A stretch of DNA of 64,000 nt from Doryteuthis pealeii (GCA_023376005.1 CM042143.1:88819140-88883139), one strand, 5' to 3'. Shown: positions 24,655 to 37,954, counted from the stretch's first letter. The notes: generated by a model not told the origin, from the sequence alone. Numbers and translations are program-made.

Positions 24655-24785
24655 CTTCCGTCAGCTCCTCATTTTACCACACAGAAACTGTGCTACTCAT
24701 GCACCGAGTTGGCAAGGGCTGGTATTGAACCCGGATACTTGTGCTTTCGAAGCAGATACTCTACCAACTGAGCTAAACTGATCCT
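24655..24785 (-). repeat. SINE-B, 3'-truncated, well-kept tRNA-like head
   Basis: Minus strand: GATCAGTTTAGCTCAGTTGG, TAGAGTATCTGCTTCGAAAG, then CCGGGTTCAATACCAGCC, with good A and B boxes. It is followed by the shared TGCATGAGTAGCACAG block and then lost. It is a SINE head, not an independent tRNA gene: there is no acceptor closure. Confidence 0.7.
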
Positions 24786-25075
24786 TGAAATTCCAAATGC
24801 AATAATGTTGGTAGAAATTCACAGAGAATTTTAAAAATCGACAACAAAATATTTAACATGCTTGTTCAGCTGAATGTCTATGAATAGATTTTGGAAAGTC
24901 TTTTGTACTCAATAATCTCAGCTATTAGTCAATATAAATATAAAACCTAATAGATCAAAGTGGGTACAAATATCTTTTGCTGAAAGATCACAAAAGAAAG
25001 CTAGAATTTTTTTGAAAAAAAAAAAAAGAAATCTTAATCACCAATATGTGAAACAACTTTTATCAATTTTTCCTG

Positions 25076-25080
<5 letters not shown>

Positions 25081-25110
<30 letters not shown>
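25081..25110 (+). repeat. A-tract, ~30 bases
   Basis: Uninterrupted A run in otherwise repeat-free intron sequence. Confidence 0.95.
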
Positions 25111-25113
<3 letters not shown>

Positions 25114-26973
25114 ATGTCTAGTAGTTTGTTAGCAATCACCATAAAAAGCATGCATGATCTACACAAATTTACATTAAAAATCAATGGACCTGAGATTCTC
25201 TCAAGCCACTACCTACTTTCATTGGGACAACAGAGATATTTCCAATTTTTAAACATAAGATCAAATCTTTTTCTTTGTGAAAGAAATACAGCTTTTTATA
25301 ATCTTAAGAGAAAAACTAGATAAATATATGATGCATGCTTTTCATGGCGATTATAAACTGGATATAAATTTATAAAAAGATAAATTAAAAATTAATAAAA
25401 GTGTTTCACCAATTCGTGATTGAGACTAATTTTTACAATGAAAAGCTACTATACCACAAAAGGTAAACTTTGAGAATAGCTCATGACAAAAGTAACTGAC
25501 CAATCTAAACTGCTAATAGACTACATTAAATTTCATTCTTTATTCTATTTTTTAGCCAGATTTGACCAGTTTGTGAGTTTTTGTAAATGAACTAAATACA
25601 CAGACACTTGTGAGAGTGAAATACATGCTAAAACAAAAAAAGAACAGGTGTTTAGATATTAGTCATTTTTTCTCAGAATTTCATTGTTAAGAATTTATAA
25701 AAACAAGCTACACATATAAACAACCTTGATAAACTTGTAGATAAATCAATATCATTTCATTTGATGTATGGTTTGACAGGTTTTTATGGGTTTATAGTGA
25801 TTTTATAAGCCATTTTTTCTGAAGGAACCCTCTGAAAACGTCTTCAGGTGCTATGAGCATTGTTATATCAAAAGATCTGACTATTTTGGCAATTTTTCAA
25901 TCAAGTCTTGTCTTATTGCATTAAGAGGAATTGTCAGAATTGGTTTGGTTCTTAGCAGATTCTGTGCCAATCCTGTTCATAGAAATTACAACAAGTATTG
26001 CATTTTTAAAAGACCTTTGGAGGCAGACCAAGCCTTGATTAGAGATCCTAATATTAACTAACACAATCAGTTCTTTTGTTGGCACACATGCAAAGATTTA
26101 CAATTTAGATCTTGAAAACTTCTTTCGTACAGTATGAAGTTAATTTATATACAAGTTTCTATAGAATCCACTGTAAAAGTGGAATATTTTATTAACAAAA
26201 AAACAACAAGCTATAAAATGTGCAATGGCTAAGTGGTTAGGCATTTAATGAGAGAGAGATTTAGGTAACAAAACATACTACATAATGAAAGTTTTAGATT
26301 TAGAAAAATCTAAAAGAAAAAGTATATATTAGTAAACTTGGTAATTTTACAAGTAGTCATTCTCTAGTCATTGTTCTGACTATAGTTTTAAGTTACATCA
26401 AATGATATTTCTGGGACATGTGCATCAAATTAAACCATTGCAAAATTTAATTATATGTGCTATTAATGTTAAGATTATATATCATACATATACACACAGG
26501 TTGGCTGTAAGATTTACTTTTTAATTGTTTAGCTTAGCAATTAAAAAGATGAAGGGATAATATTTTTTAATCATTCTTTAACAAATGAAAGAAAAACAAA
26601 ATAGAGACCCCTTCCCTAAACAAATAGTGAAGTTAAAATCAAATAAATGGAGGGAATGATGTAAACCATTATCACTATAGCAGGTTATCTTCAAGTAGTC
26701 TATGCTCATGATCTTGTGCCAGACTAATAAATTTAACTATACATACTATTTAGAGCAACATAGAATAAACTAAGTTTATTTAAAAATAGCATTCAAATAA
26801 TAAAATGTCTTTCTGAAAATTTCTATAAAAGTTTCATAAATTCAATGACAATTAATAGAAAATATTACTGCCATTCAAATATTGCTATGAAGAGGGATAT
26901 CAATTTTAAAATTATTTCAACAGAAGAGATGATAAATATTTTCTTAAATTTGCAACATAAAAAATTTCTATTA

Positions 26974-27432
<459 letters not shown>

Positions 27433-27709
27433 TTTCTATTATTCCAACAATTATTCAGTCTAGTATCTTATTTTTGACCAGTTTGATAAACAGAAAAATA
27501 TCTAATGAAAAAGTATGATGACAATAACAAGATTAGCTCACTAGACATTACATTGGGTATTGTAAGGAACAATTCTAATTGACAATAGGTTTTAGAGGTT
27601 TATATATTACAAAAGATAAATAACTTGCATAACAAATTATTTACTTACTGAATACAGAAGTTTACAGAAAAAGACAAAAGTATTGCTTTGAAATACATAA
27701 AAGTAGTAA

Positions 27710-27954
27710 AGTCAGTAGCCAATTGTTGATATCAGCCAGACAGCAAAGGAGTCTATCCCCTTTTCACTGGTGCTAGAACAGGAAGATTGTTTTTGCATCT
27801 GAACTGGAGTCCCACACCTACCATCAGTTCCCCACTTTACCACACACATCCAAGCTATGCTACTCATGCCCTAAATTGGTGGGTGCCGGTATTGAACCTG
27901 GAAGCCTGTGGTCCCTAGGCAGATCCTCTACTGACTGAACTTAACTGACTACCT
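27710..27954 (-). repeat. SINE-B, full length
   Basis: Reverse copy: GGAGTCTATCCCCTTTTCAC, GAAGATTGTTTTTGCATCTG, CCATCAGTTCCCCACTTTAC, TGCCGGTATTGAACCTGGAA. Confidence 0.75.
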
Positions 27955-28054
27955 GTAAATATAACCCCTCATATCACAGGCAGGATACAGCTGAATATTC
28001 TTTTATTTTAATGATTAATTATCAAATGACACAGCAAATCCAGGTTATGGGGGT

Positions 28055-28055
<1 letters not shown>

Positions 28056-28096
<41 letters not shown>

Positions 28097-28097
28097 T
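28056..28097 (+). repeat. GA-rich microsatellite
   Basis: GAGAGAGAGA units broken by AAAG. Confidence 0.9.
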
Positions 28098-28358
28098 TAT
28101 ATTTTAATCATGACTACTTTGGTTTTTATCACTTCCCCTTGATTTCACTGCAATATCACCACACACACACACACTTTCCACTTAGCTTTAATCATTTTAT
28201 GCATGACCCTAATGAAATTTCTAGCAGTAGCAGAAGAAAAAAATTGATGAGCAAGCTCAATGTTTTGCAAAAAAAAAAAAAAAAAAAAAAAAAGTTTCAA
28301 ATTTCAACATTAAGATATGACAGAAAAGGGATTGTCAAGGGTCAGGAATTAAAGCAAA

Positions 28359-28881
28359 TCTTATAATGGGGATTATGTATCTGTAACTATAACTACATCA
28401 CCATCAATGTCACAATTCCCATAGTTATATACATTATATTCTCAATGCTTATTAATCATTATTTAATCTTAATTAGGATCTTATTTATTAACAATGTCTA
28501 TTAAGGTCTAGCCGAGATAGATTTACCTCAAAACAGCCCATATTATTAATGTGTTTAAAATCCTGCAATGTGTGTTATATATCATTAAGAAATAAATGTT
28601 TACATAGTATATAGTATGAATAATTTGCATACAGGTTTTAACAAAACCTTGTTTAATAAATAATTACTTGGTGTTATTGTTTTCTAATATTGTTTTATTC
28701 TCAAAATATTTAAAGCAATCCTATATATAATCTTATATTGAAATCAACTAGAATAAAATAAGAATAAGTAATATTATTTGTGTTTGTATTTAATTGCATT
28801 AATCTTTCTAATTCAATATATTATTTAATTATATTAAAACCTAAATACTTTTGCCCAGAGGGTGCATTTTTTTTTTGCTAG
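28359..28881 (+). mobile_element. HelB, full length, + orientation
   Basis: Begins TCTTATAATGG after A (28358) and ends GCCCAGAGGGTGCA hairpin region, T-run, GCTAG before T (28882). Length 523. Same termini and A/T target as the other full copies. Confidence 0.8.
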
Positions 28882-29347
28882 TATTACTAATAGAATATGA
28901 CTATATTATAAAAGTTTTAATATTCTTGAGTGATATACAATTAGATGAGATTTGTTAGTAAAAAAGAAATCTTAAGATAAATAAAAAAAGACTTTAAAAA
29001 ATAATTCTTTAATGAAAATAGAAATTCCAATGTTAAACATGTGATAATTGATCTGACATGAAGAAGCAAAACAGCCGAATGCAGAAAAAGAAATGTTTAG
29101 TCTTGTAAGACCGGTTTAAAAAAAAACAAAACTTGCAATTGAGATATTAACCCACAACTGGTCAAGACTATACACAACAGCCTGGTAATTTACATTTAAT
29201 ATATAGTCTTGATAATTGCTATGTATATACAAACTTTAGTCTGAAGAGAATACCAAGTAAACTGACATGGATTTTTTTCCCAACTTAAAAACAAGACTCA
29301 GCTATAGAAAAGCATTTTTCCTTTAGCTTTAAGTTTAATTTAAAAAA

Positions 29348-29589
29348 TTAACTCTTAACATCCTGTTGAGAATTTTCTAAGTCCAGAGCCCCATTCCTCG
29401 AAGGATTTATAAAAAATGTTTAAAAATGGCCTTTTCATTTAAAGCTACCAGTTATTTCCCATAAATCAAAGACTGCTAAATATGTTTATTATTACATTTA
29501 AACAAAGGCTATCGTTTGGTGTTGATTAGAAAAAATCAACGTGACTTCTGGCCGAGTGGAATGAAGTGGTATAGGACATTAAGAGTTAA
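29348..29589 (-). mobile_element. MITE with 16-base terminal inverted repeats
   Basis: 242 bases bounded by TTAACTCTTAACATCC and GGACATTAAGAGTTAA (one mismatch). The outermost TTAA on both sides may be the target duplication, as for piggyBac-type elements. No coding capacity. Confidence 0.75.
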
Positions 29590-29714
29590 GCTACAGATAA
29601 TCTTCAAATAGTATAAATACTGAATTACATTTTATAAGCAACCAGTAAACAGTCACAAACATTAAAATGCATACTAGCAACATCTTTTTTTAAAGTATCA
29701 TCATCATGTTATGC

Positions 29715-29975
29715 TAGTAGCATGAATATCCATGACAATCTCTCGCCAACTGTCCCTATCATTCATTGCCCTTGGGAGGTCCTCTGTGCAGAGCTGGTCA
29801 ATGTAGGTCTTTGCTGGACGGTACACACTGGCATGTCAATATGCTGGTTTCCAGAAGAGAATGTCGCTTATGAGTTTGTCCTTGCTTCTCCAGCAGTGTT
29901 CAGCATGTCTTGTTCATCTCACTTAGATAGTTTGTGTGATAGGAGGCAAGTAGCTGTACAGCTACTTTCAAGTAT
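29715..29975 (-). mobile_element. LINE-E C-terminal fragment
   Basis: Minus-strand frame reads TRHAEHCWRSKDKLISDILF, then RPAKTYIDQLCTEDLPRAMN and DRDSWREIVMDI with one stop. This is the conserved post-RT region of a non-LTR retrotransposon common in invertebrates. The + strand frame of 89 codons is its antisense shadow. Confidence 0.75.
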
Positions 29976-30072
29976 AAGAATAAATACATGAATACTATCA
30001 AAATAAAGATTGGCAAAAATTTGAAGAAAAAAAAATCCTCAAAGATTTAAAGTACCAGATTTAAAGAAATTA

Positions 30073-30332
30073 AACTTTGTACTTTATACATCACTTCTAC
30101 ATGCTCATCCCCTCTCTATCTTTCCCCTATTCGATATATTTTTTCTGTGTACTGTGTCTATTATCTAACTGAGGTGACAACACTCATAAGAATAAGAATT
30201 CAGTGGATAAGCAACACCAGATAATCAGGATTTACATTTTTGCATTTCATCTTGGATGATTTGGATGGTCTCATTTTTAACCAGAGGGTGTTGCAAGATA
30301 ACAGCAGTACAATTAAGGAACACGAGTATTAA
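30073..30332 (-). mobile_element. HelA, 3'-truncated
   Basis: Reverse copy with right edge CACGAGTATTAA (family 5' start) and blocks AACCAGAGGGTGTTGCAAGA and GATAAGCAACACCAGATAAT. The CTAG end is missing. Confidence 0.7.
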
Positions 30333-30427
30333 TATATAGATTCTGTCTAACTTTAAAGAATTAGGAAGGAATAATTATTATTTATTCTTCGATTGTCAGT
30401 TTTGCAGTTTATATGCAAGGTATATAC

Positions 30428-30695
30428 ATATTTACCCAACCCCTCCGCAGGATGTAACACAAGGTCAATTTCTTGAGTGGAGTTTAACAGGTTTGAATTC
30501 AGAGTTTTCCTTCTCCTAGACTAGTTACCTAGCCAAGGTCAAAGAGCCAAGTCTGCTCTACTATTTACCCATAGTTGGATGCATACCTTTCCCAAAGATA
30601 TTAGCGCTATGTGAAATGTAAACAGCCTCATCCAGGATTTGAACTCACATTGATGAGCCCATTTCCTACAACTTTAACCATTATACCATGCACCT
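30428..30695 (-). repeat. SINE-A, reverse, full length
   Basis: T1 tail ATATTTACCCAACCCCTCCG, core CCAAAGATATTAGCGCTATG, head GGATTTGAACTCACATTGA and CCATTATACCATGCACCT. Confidence 0.8.
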
Positions 30696-31397
30696 AAGAT
30701 ATATGTCACTTCTAAACTAAGAGACGCACCCACATAATGGAAGAGTTTCCTTTTGTAGGAGTGACCAGAGAGAACCCTGCTTAAAAATGCATATATGAAT
30801 AATGTTGTTAGTATAGAATTATGGTCAGATGTTCATGAAAGCAAGACAAATATTATAAAACATATTTGCAGATAGGTTATCCATGGGAGGTGAGGTTTAG
30901 CAGACTCATTGGTTATGCAGTCAGTATATACACATAACATGGCTGGGAGGGGAACGGCACAGTCTAGCTAGGGAAATCAATAGATATACATGTACCCACA
31001 CACAAACACACACACAAGGCATGGCAGAATTCTAGCAATAGTACCAAGTGCTGAAGCCTTGCCAGTAGCAGCAGCAGCAACAACTGATATAAAGCCATTG
31101 CTTGAAGTCAGATGGATTCCTGAATAATCAGGATAATGCAATAGACTAGTAGCATATTGTACGTAGGACCAGAGTGTTTCAATTATGACAAAGCATTAAT
31201 GCCAAGTGAAACTAATATCAAGCTAATTTGAAATGCTCATACTACTTCTACAATTGGAGCTATTTTGGTTGCTAAAAAGATCTATACATCACAAGCTAAA
31301 GAGCAAAAGGCTGTGTGGTCCAAGTTTACTTTGAGATAATAGAGGAAATGTTTAAGTACCCATGGTTTAGGAAATTAGAGTTTGAAGAGAAGTAGGA

Positions 31398-31536
31398 AGG
31401 AGGAAAAAAAAAAAAAAAAAAACAAACAACAAAAAAAACCCCCCCTCTAAAAAAAAAAAAAAAAACAAAAAAAAAAACTACATACAAAAATGGCTTTTCC
31501 ATAAATCTGGAAATTGTGATATTTTGGGAATTTTTG

Positions 31537-31570
<34 letters not shown>
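31398..31570 (+). repeat. Cluster of A-tracts
   Basis: Three A-rich runs (about 31404-31421, 31449-31476 and 31539-31570), the second preceded by a short C-run. They lie just upstream of the Penelope fragment. Confidence 0.9.
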
Positions 31571-31573
<3 letters not shown>

Positions 31574-31614
31574 CAATTTCTGAATTTTTTGAGATGAAGC
31601 TTGATAATTTGTAG

Positions 31615-32160
31615 TTGGTTAATTCGGACTATTGTCCTCATCTTTATTGTTATATATACAACGTTTCAGCCGTTGTTTCCTCCAGTCATATATTGAAAGC
31701 AAACCTTTACCAGACAGTACTACAACATCAACTCCCACCATCCATACAATGTGAAGAATGGAATCATCTGTTGCCTACAACACAGGGCAAAAGCCACCTG
31801 CAGTAATGATGTATATCAAAAAGAAATGGACGGCTTAGGGGATACCCTCCATCGTAACAATTACCCTGAGAGCATAACATCAGGATCACAGGACAGAGGA
31901 AATACCCCAAAACTTACCAGTCTGCCAGCCCAATGTTAAAGGCTTGGCTGAAAAGATTCAAAACATATGTAATCCATATGACATCAGGACAAACACTCAA
32001 GAGTGACTACTCTTCATAAACATCTCCTACGAGTCAAGCTCACCACAGAATACTACAAGACCAAGAATTGTGTATATTCCATCAAATGCAGCTGTGGCAA
32101 AGTATACAAAGGTGAAACACCTGTGTATATAACAATAATGAGGAGGTCAATAGTCCAATT
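31615..32160 (+). mobile_element. Penelope-like retroelement fragment (RT end plus GIY-YIG start)
   Basis: Left: terminal motif TGTCCTCATCTTTATTG and ACGTTTCAGCCGTTG seen in Penelope termini. Then broken forward frames: CLQHRAKATCSND followed by TLHRNNYPESITS; VKGLAEKIQNICNPYDI; and TTEYYKTKNCVYSIKCSCGK plus VYKGET. The last is the start of the GIY-YIG endonuclease (YSIkCsCGKVYkGET). The order is that of Penelope-like elements, with at least two frameshifts. It is cut by SINE-A at 32178. Confidence 0.75.
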
Positions 32161-32177
32161 AATCCAAATAAATCACA

Positions 32178-32437
32178 TATTTACCAACCTCTCCACACGA
32201 GTAGGATATGACACAAGGTCAATTTCTTAAACAGAGTTTAACAGGTTTGAAGCCAGAGTTTTCCTGGTTGCCTAAGCAAGGTTAAAGAGCCTCTATTTTA
32301 CCCATAGCTGGAAGGAGAATATTTGGATTCATACCTTTCCCAAGGGTATTACTGTTATGTGAATGCAAACAGCCTTGTGCAGGATTTGAACTGTGTCCAT
32401 TTCCTACAATGATAACCATTACTCCACGTGCCTCCAC
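32178..32437 (-). repeat. SINE-A, reverse
   Basis: T1 tail ATTTACCAACCTCTCCACAC, core CCAAGGGTATTACTGTTATG, head GGATTTGAACTGTGTCC and CATTACTCCACGTGCCTCC. Confidence 0.75.
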
Positions 32438-32786
32438 AATATAGGTTGATTAGAAAGGAAGAATTCATTAAATTGTTAAAGAGAAGAATATATCACTAAT
32501 ATAGCCGCAGTGACTTCTGAACATCATGCCAACCAAGTATCAATTTTATTTTTTTGATGAATAATTAACATCATTGTGGGAATGATCATGAAATTTAATT
32601 ATGCAGTAAAAGGGTTAAAGCACTTTTGATAAGTCTGAACTTAAAGATAGGAAAATTTGAAATATTTGTCTAGATATCAAAATACATAAAAAATTGTTTT
32701 ATATTGCTCATAGCACTTAAATATTCAAAGATGAAGAATTTGAATAATTTAAAGTGTTTACATTTTAACTAGAAATAGACAAAGTA

Positions 32787-33050
32787 GGCCGGTTAAGCTC
32801 AGTCAGTAGAGCATCTGCCTTGAGATCATAAGGTACTGGGTTTGATACCGGTTACCACCAACTCAGCCTATGAGTAGCACATATTAGGTAATCTGATCTG
32901 TGCAGTAAAGTGGGGAGATGATTGCTGAGGTGGAGCACCACACCTAAAAAAAAAAATCTCACTGGTCTAGTGCTAGTGAAAAGGGGATAGACTTCCTCAC
33001 TGTCCAGTTGATACTGATAATAGGCCACTCCGACAACTTTACCTTACTTA
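32787..33050 (+). repeat. SINE-B, full length
   Basis: Head GGTTAAGCTCAGTCAGTAGA, GGGTTTGATACCGGTTACC; body AACTCAGCCTATGAGTAGCA, GGTCTAGTGCTAGTGAAAAG, end TAGGCCACTCCGACAAC. First of three copies in 1.2 kb, all in this direction. Confidence 0.8.
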
Positions 33051-33146
33051 TTCAAACAATTGGTTCAAATTGTGACAATACTGACGAAAGCTATAAGATT
33101 GTTGGAATTGAATTTGAGGTTATATAACAACAGTATAGGAAGGGCC

Positions 33147-33388
33147 AGTTTAGCCCAGTCAGTAGAGCGTTCGGGTAGGAATCACAAGGTTCCTGGTTGA
33201 TACCAGCTCTTGCCAACTCAGCATATGAGTAGCACAGGGATCTGTGCGGTAAAGTGAGGAGCTGATGGTAGGTGTGGCGCTCAACTCCAGACACTAAGAT
33301 AATCCCCTTGGTCTAGCGCTAGTGAAAAGGGGATAGACTCCCTCGCTGTCTGGCTGATACCGACATTAGGCCGCCCCAACGATTTTTT
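33147..33388 (+). repeat. SINE-B, full length
   Basis: Head GCCAGTTTAGCCCAGTCAGT, AGAGCGTTCGGGTAGG; body ACTCAGCATATGAGTAGCAC, TGGTCTAGCGCTAGTGAAAA; end TAGGCCGCCCCAACGATT. Confidence 0.8.
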
Positions 33389-33746
33389 ATTTATAGAGAT
33401 GAAAGATTTTATGATTTTAGCAGAGATGGATGGGCTGAAATACTGACCATTTTGGTGTTGGTGATGCAAACCCAATGAAAAAGGAGCTATCTACACATGT
33501 GAAGAATACTAATTCAATAGTTAAATTTGAACACAAAAATTTGTCTCGGAGAAATTTGGTTGATAGGAAACAGGAAATAAGCAAACTTCTACAAGAATCT
33601 AAAACATTTTCATCAAAATAGCAAAACAACTAAAAGCTTTCTATATCTAAGATTTGAAATAAAATTTTTCGAACCCCCTATTACAAGAAAAAAATTCTAC
33701 AAACATCTTTAAGTTTGTTTTGTTTTGCTATTATATGTTTATATGG

Positions 33747-33995
33747 GGCCCGGTTTAATTTAGTCAGTAAAACATTCATATAGGAATTGCAAGGTTCTGG
33801 GTTTGATATCCTCAATAACTCAACACATGAATAGCAGAGCTTGAGTAATCTGATCTGTATGGTAAAGCAGCATCTGGGAGCTGATGGTAGGTGTAGTTCT
33901 CCACCTCAGGAAAAACAATCTCCCTGATCTAGTTCAAGTGAAAAAGGGATTGACTCCCTTGCTGTTCAGCAGATACCAAGAATTGACCACTCTAC
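33747..33995 (+). repeat. SINE-B, full length
   Basis: Head GGCCCGGTTTAATTTAGTCA, GGGTTTGATATCC; body ACTCAACACATGAATAGC, GAGCTGATGGTAGGTGTAG; end ATTGACCACTCTACAG. Confidence 0.75.
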
Positions 33996-34160
33996 AGACT
34001 ACTATTAATACTACATGTTTTTTTACTTCAATTCAGCATTGGTATTTGGCATTAATATGAACTGTACATCACTCATGGGAGGCAAAATCTTTTGATATAT
34101 TCATTACATCTTATTACTAATAAGATTAAGTACACTACTCATGAATAAAGGATTTATATA

Positions 34161-34618
34161 TCAATACTTGTGTTCCATAATTGTATGATCATTATCAACT
34201 TGCAACACCCTCTGGTTAAAAATGATACCGTCCAAATCGTCCAAGATGAAATGCAAAAATGTAAATCCTGATTATCTGGTGTTGCTTATCCGCCGAATTC
34301 TTATTTCTTATGTGCATCGTTACTTTAACTAAATAATGGATCATTCCATTTTTATAAAGAAAGGGGAAAAAAGGACATGCTACACAGAAATTTTTTTTTA
34401 AAATAAGAAAGAGTAGAGGAAGACAGAGAGAGAGGGGATAAATGTTCAGAAGCAATAATGCTAATCTGTTTCAATTGAACATAAGATGAAAAGGAAAGAG
34501 AAAAGAGTGAGAGAGTTAAATCAAGATCATTATACTTTTTACATAGTAAAACATAAGTAAACACATCAAATGTAATAATTAAATTTTCATACTGTGGTAT
34601 ATTCACAGGTCCTGCTAG
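34161..34618 (+). mobile_element. HelA, best full-length copy
   Basis: Starts TCAATACTTGTGTTCC after A (34160), ends CTGTGGTATATTCACAG (5-bp stem), GTCCTGCTAG before T (34619); 458 bases. The TC start, hairpin, CTAG end and A/T target fit the Helitron pattern. No coding capacity. Confidence 0.8.
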
Positions 34619-35135
34619 TCATTAATATTTGATAGCCAATTCTTCACTCACAGTAGTTAATATGAATATAAAAAAAATACAGAAAAAATAAAGTCCTATT
34701 TGTATATTATGTTTATGATTTAATCTTTTGATCTACAATAAATTACGAGAAGATGAAATTGTTAACCTCAACTAATTAAATAACCAGAATTAGGATTCCA
34801 TTATCAGACAAAACCAAGAAAAATCTATATAAAGAATATTAGTTATATCAAATTCTGTTGCTGCTAGAATATCAGTTATAATTATGTAGCTGTGATAACA
34901 AGAAACAGTTACAGCTTTACTCTTTAGCATTCAATATTCTAATAAATCTGCCAGTCAGTGCAAAAGAATAATCCAAGTAGACATATGAATATAAAAATCA
35001 ATAGTGTCTTGTATACAAGTATATCTTGTATCATTTGGAATGGTTATGATTAAAGGTTGCTAAAGGAATCACCAGATGGCTTAGCACTTACTAAAATGAT
35101 AAGGGACAACTTTGCGTTTCCAATTTTAAAAGGTT

Positions 35136-35308
35136 GGGTTTGGTTGTTTTGTTTTATGGCATATAAACCCTGTTTGGGTCATTTAATGCCAAATCAAATC
35201 AAATTGATATCGGGTTGCTTACAGTACTTGCCGTTACCCATCTAAGTATCAAACAGGTTCATCGCTGCTTACCTTTGGTGCTTTCAACAGGATTTGACAA
35301 TACAATTT
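35136..35308 (-). repeat. 5S-derived SINE with T2 tail, internally deleted
   Basis: The minus strand of 35214-35308 reads TTGAAAGCACC, GGTAAGCAGCGATGAACCTG, TTTGATACTTAGATGGGTAA, GGCAAGTACTGTAAGC, matching 5S rRNA except for a deletion of the GATC block. T2 tail at 35150-35190 (GGCATATAAACCCTGTTTGG). Confidence 0.7.
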
Positions 35309-35767
35309 TAAAAGAGTTACAATGAAATGAAGAATCTAAGGAGAACCCTTACAAAAAAGTATTTCCAAAAATCTGAAAAGCGAATCTCAATTACCATTTA
35401 GGATTTAGTTCTTACTCTCAGCCTATCCGGTCTTAATTACAAACAAGCAATTAATGGATTAGAACAAAAAATTCTAATTAAAATCCTCAAGAACAACTCA
35501 ACATAATTAGAATTGAAACTGAAAAGCCAACAGTTATTGATTTTGAAGTGTAAAGAATAACAACATGTAGCAACCTGAAATAGTAAAAGCCATTCTGATC
35601 TAAAGCTTATATAACAAGTTATAACAATATAAAAAGAAATATAAAGCTGTTAGTCAATCTTTCTTTAAAGCATATTGTCACTAACCATAAAAATACATGT
35701 TAAAAATCTTTATAAATTCTTGATTTGTATATTTTCCTAATCCTTTTAAAAAATTTAGGATGATCTT

Positions 35768-35880
35768 TTTTGTATTTGTATTTTTCAGACTACTGTCCTC
35801 ATCTTTATTGTTATAAACGTTTCGGCCAGTATGCCCTCCGGCCTTCAGGTGTTTCTTGTCAGATTCAGAAACCTTCATGG
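35768..35880 (-). mobile_element. Penelope-type terminal fragment
   Basis: Contains GTCCTCATCTTTATTG, AACGTTTCGGCC and CTCCGGCCTTCAGGTG. The minus strand can form GGCC...GGCC followed by GAAAC, the layout seen in hammerhead-bearing Penelope termini. Confidence 0.5.
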
Positions 35881-36210
35881 AACTTTGAATCGAACCAGTT
35901 ATTCAATCCATCAGAGTAAACCATTTTCATTCCATTAACCATGACCAGGTACAAGTGTTAAGCCATAAGTATTCTAGGTTATCGCCTGTGGTCAGGATAG
36001 AACCTGCAACCTACAGATTGTCACTTAGAACTGTATTAACTCAACTATGTAAATTATCAAGCCTCATCTCAAAAATTCAAATCTTTTTTTGCTAATCAAG
36101 CTAGAGAGTAGCTATTTAGTACAAATATTTCTCACTCTTTATCAGTAGATCTGGTAAAATCTGTATGTCCAAGTATAAAAGACCAGGTTAACCAAGTAGA
36201 AAAGTTATAT

Positions 36211-36390
36211 ATATTTACAAACCCCACTGCACAAGCAGGATGTAACACATGGCCAATTTTTTTAAAGTGGAGTTTAACAAGTTTGAATTCAAAGTTTCCC
36301 TTCTCCTAGACTGGTTTCCTAATCAAGGTTAAAGAGTCCAGACTAACCTATTATTTACCCATAGCTGGAGGGAGAATATCTGGATGCAAA
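36211..36390 (-). repeat. SINE-A, 5'-truncated
   Basis: T1 tail ATATTTACAAACCCCACTGC and core to CCCATAGCTGGAGGGAGAA; the tRNA-like head is missing. Confidence 0.7.
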
Positions 36391-36454
36391 TTATAAGACA
36401 TCAAAGACATAATTTAAATGGTTCCAATAATTGTATACAAGGCAGAGGGGGTTG

Positions 36455-36890
36455 GTTGGTTGGATTTTATGGCATGTCAACCCATTAGAACATTTTATGC
36501 TGAAGATATTTTGTTTTACTCATTTTTGATGGGTATTCAATTTATCTTTTTAAACACATTTTCTTTAAACTTTTTTTTCTATTTAACCCATAGAGGAGAC
36601 CCTAACAAGTACCACCACCCCAGGTCAGAGTGGACCAGGGAGTAATGGCGATGAACGGGTACTCCACATGCCTCAGAGCTCAAGAATTGGAACTTCAGAT
36701 AGAGTTTAATGTCATAACCAGAACATGAAAATCCTCAGCCACTGGCTTCTAGCACATATAAAATGGGTTGGGGCTTGCCATAAGGGCAATAGAGTTGGGA
36801 CAATCATATAGATGCTATAGCTTGACGTGACCAGCCACTTGATTGGTGTGGGCCTCCCTGGCTGCCCATCTAGCCTAAGGGCCAAAGAGG
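36455..36890 (-). repeat. SINE-D
   Basis: T2 tail GGCATGTCAACCCATTAG, then TTAACCCATAGAGGAGACCC, AAGTACCACCACCCCAGG, CTTGACGTGACCAGCCACTT and TCTAGCCTAAGGGCCAAAG. Confidence 0.75.
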
Positions 36891-37461
36891 AATAGTCAGA
36901 TGCAAGTTATACAACATTAGAGCCATAATTTAAATGGTTCCTATAATTGTGTACAATGCAGAGAGGAGAGGTGATTTGAAATTGATAATAGCCTAAATGA
37001 AGGAAACTACAAAGAGTAGAGAGAAAGAAATTAGTGGCACATTTTTAATTGATCAGACCAAGTATGGCTGTCATATAAAGTTTTATCAATGTTGCATATT
37101 GTTCAGCTTAACATGAATGACAAGCAGGAAAAAAATTGATTTAAAAAAAAAAAAAAAAAAAAACTGTCTGAATCAATTCATTAAGGCACTTTTAATTTCT
37201 TTTCACCGACTAATCCGTTATATTTTATATAGGAGGATTGATTATTATATTCTTTAATCATTAAATGCAGGAATAATTTAAAGCAATGGATTGGACTTCA
37301 TCTCCAGTGGAATAGAGATTGCAAGAAGAAAATAATCTAAAAAAATTGGTTGAAGAATTATTTCAACTAATGCGTGTATAACTAGATCACTTGTGCATTT
37401 TAATTAGCATCTTTCCTTTATTACTTAAAAAAAAAAAAGCTTTGTTGGTACATTTTTCTTA

Positions 37462-37954
37462 CTAGTAAAAGTATGCCCCCCCCTCCCGGCACAAGTGTTT
37501 AAGTTTTAATGTAATAAAGTATCATACTAAATAAGAATGAATATAAAAATATTACTTATGTTAATAATATTTTAATTGATCTATATAAAATTATATAGGA
37601 TTGCTTTCAATACGTTTGAGAATAACAGGATAGTACTAGAAATCAGTAACAGTAAATAATTATTCATCAAACCCAGTTTTGTTAAAATCATTATGCAAAT
37701 TATTCCCACCATATACTATGTAAATCTTTATTTCTTAGAGATATATAACACATTTCAGGATTTTAAATGCATTAATAATATAGCCAGTTTTGCGGCAAAT
37801 CTAACTTAGCTACACTTTAATAGAGACATTGCTAATAAATAAGATGCTAATTAAGATTAAATTTCATAATCATTGAGAATATAACTTAAATAACTAAGGA
37901 AATCGTGACGTCAGTGGTGATGGAGTTTCAGTTACAGACAGAATTCTAATAAGA
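37462..37954 (-). mobile_element. HelB, full length
   Basis: CTAG at 37462-37465 after A, GTATGCCCCCCCCTCCCGGC hairpin region, right end TTCTAATAAGA before T (37955). 493 bases. Confidence 0.75.

Noticed and set aside
24655..24785. Possible tRNA gene (good A and B boxes)
   Set aside because: Head of a SINE-B; no matching acceptor stem and the sequence continues into the SINE body.
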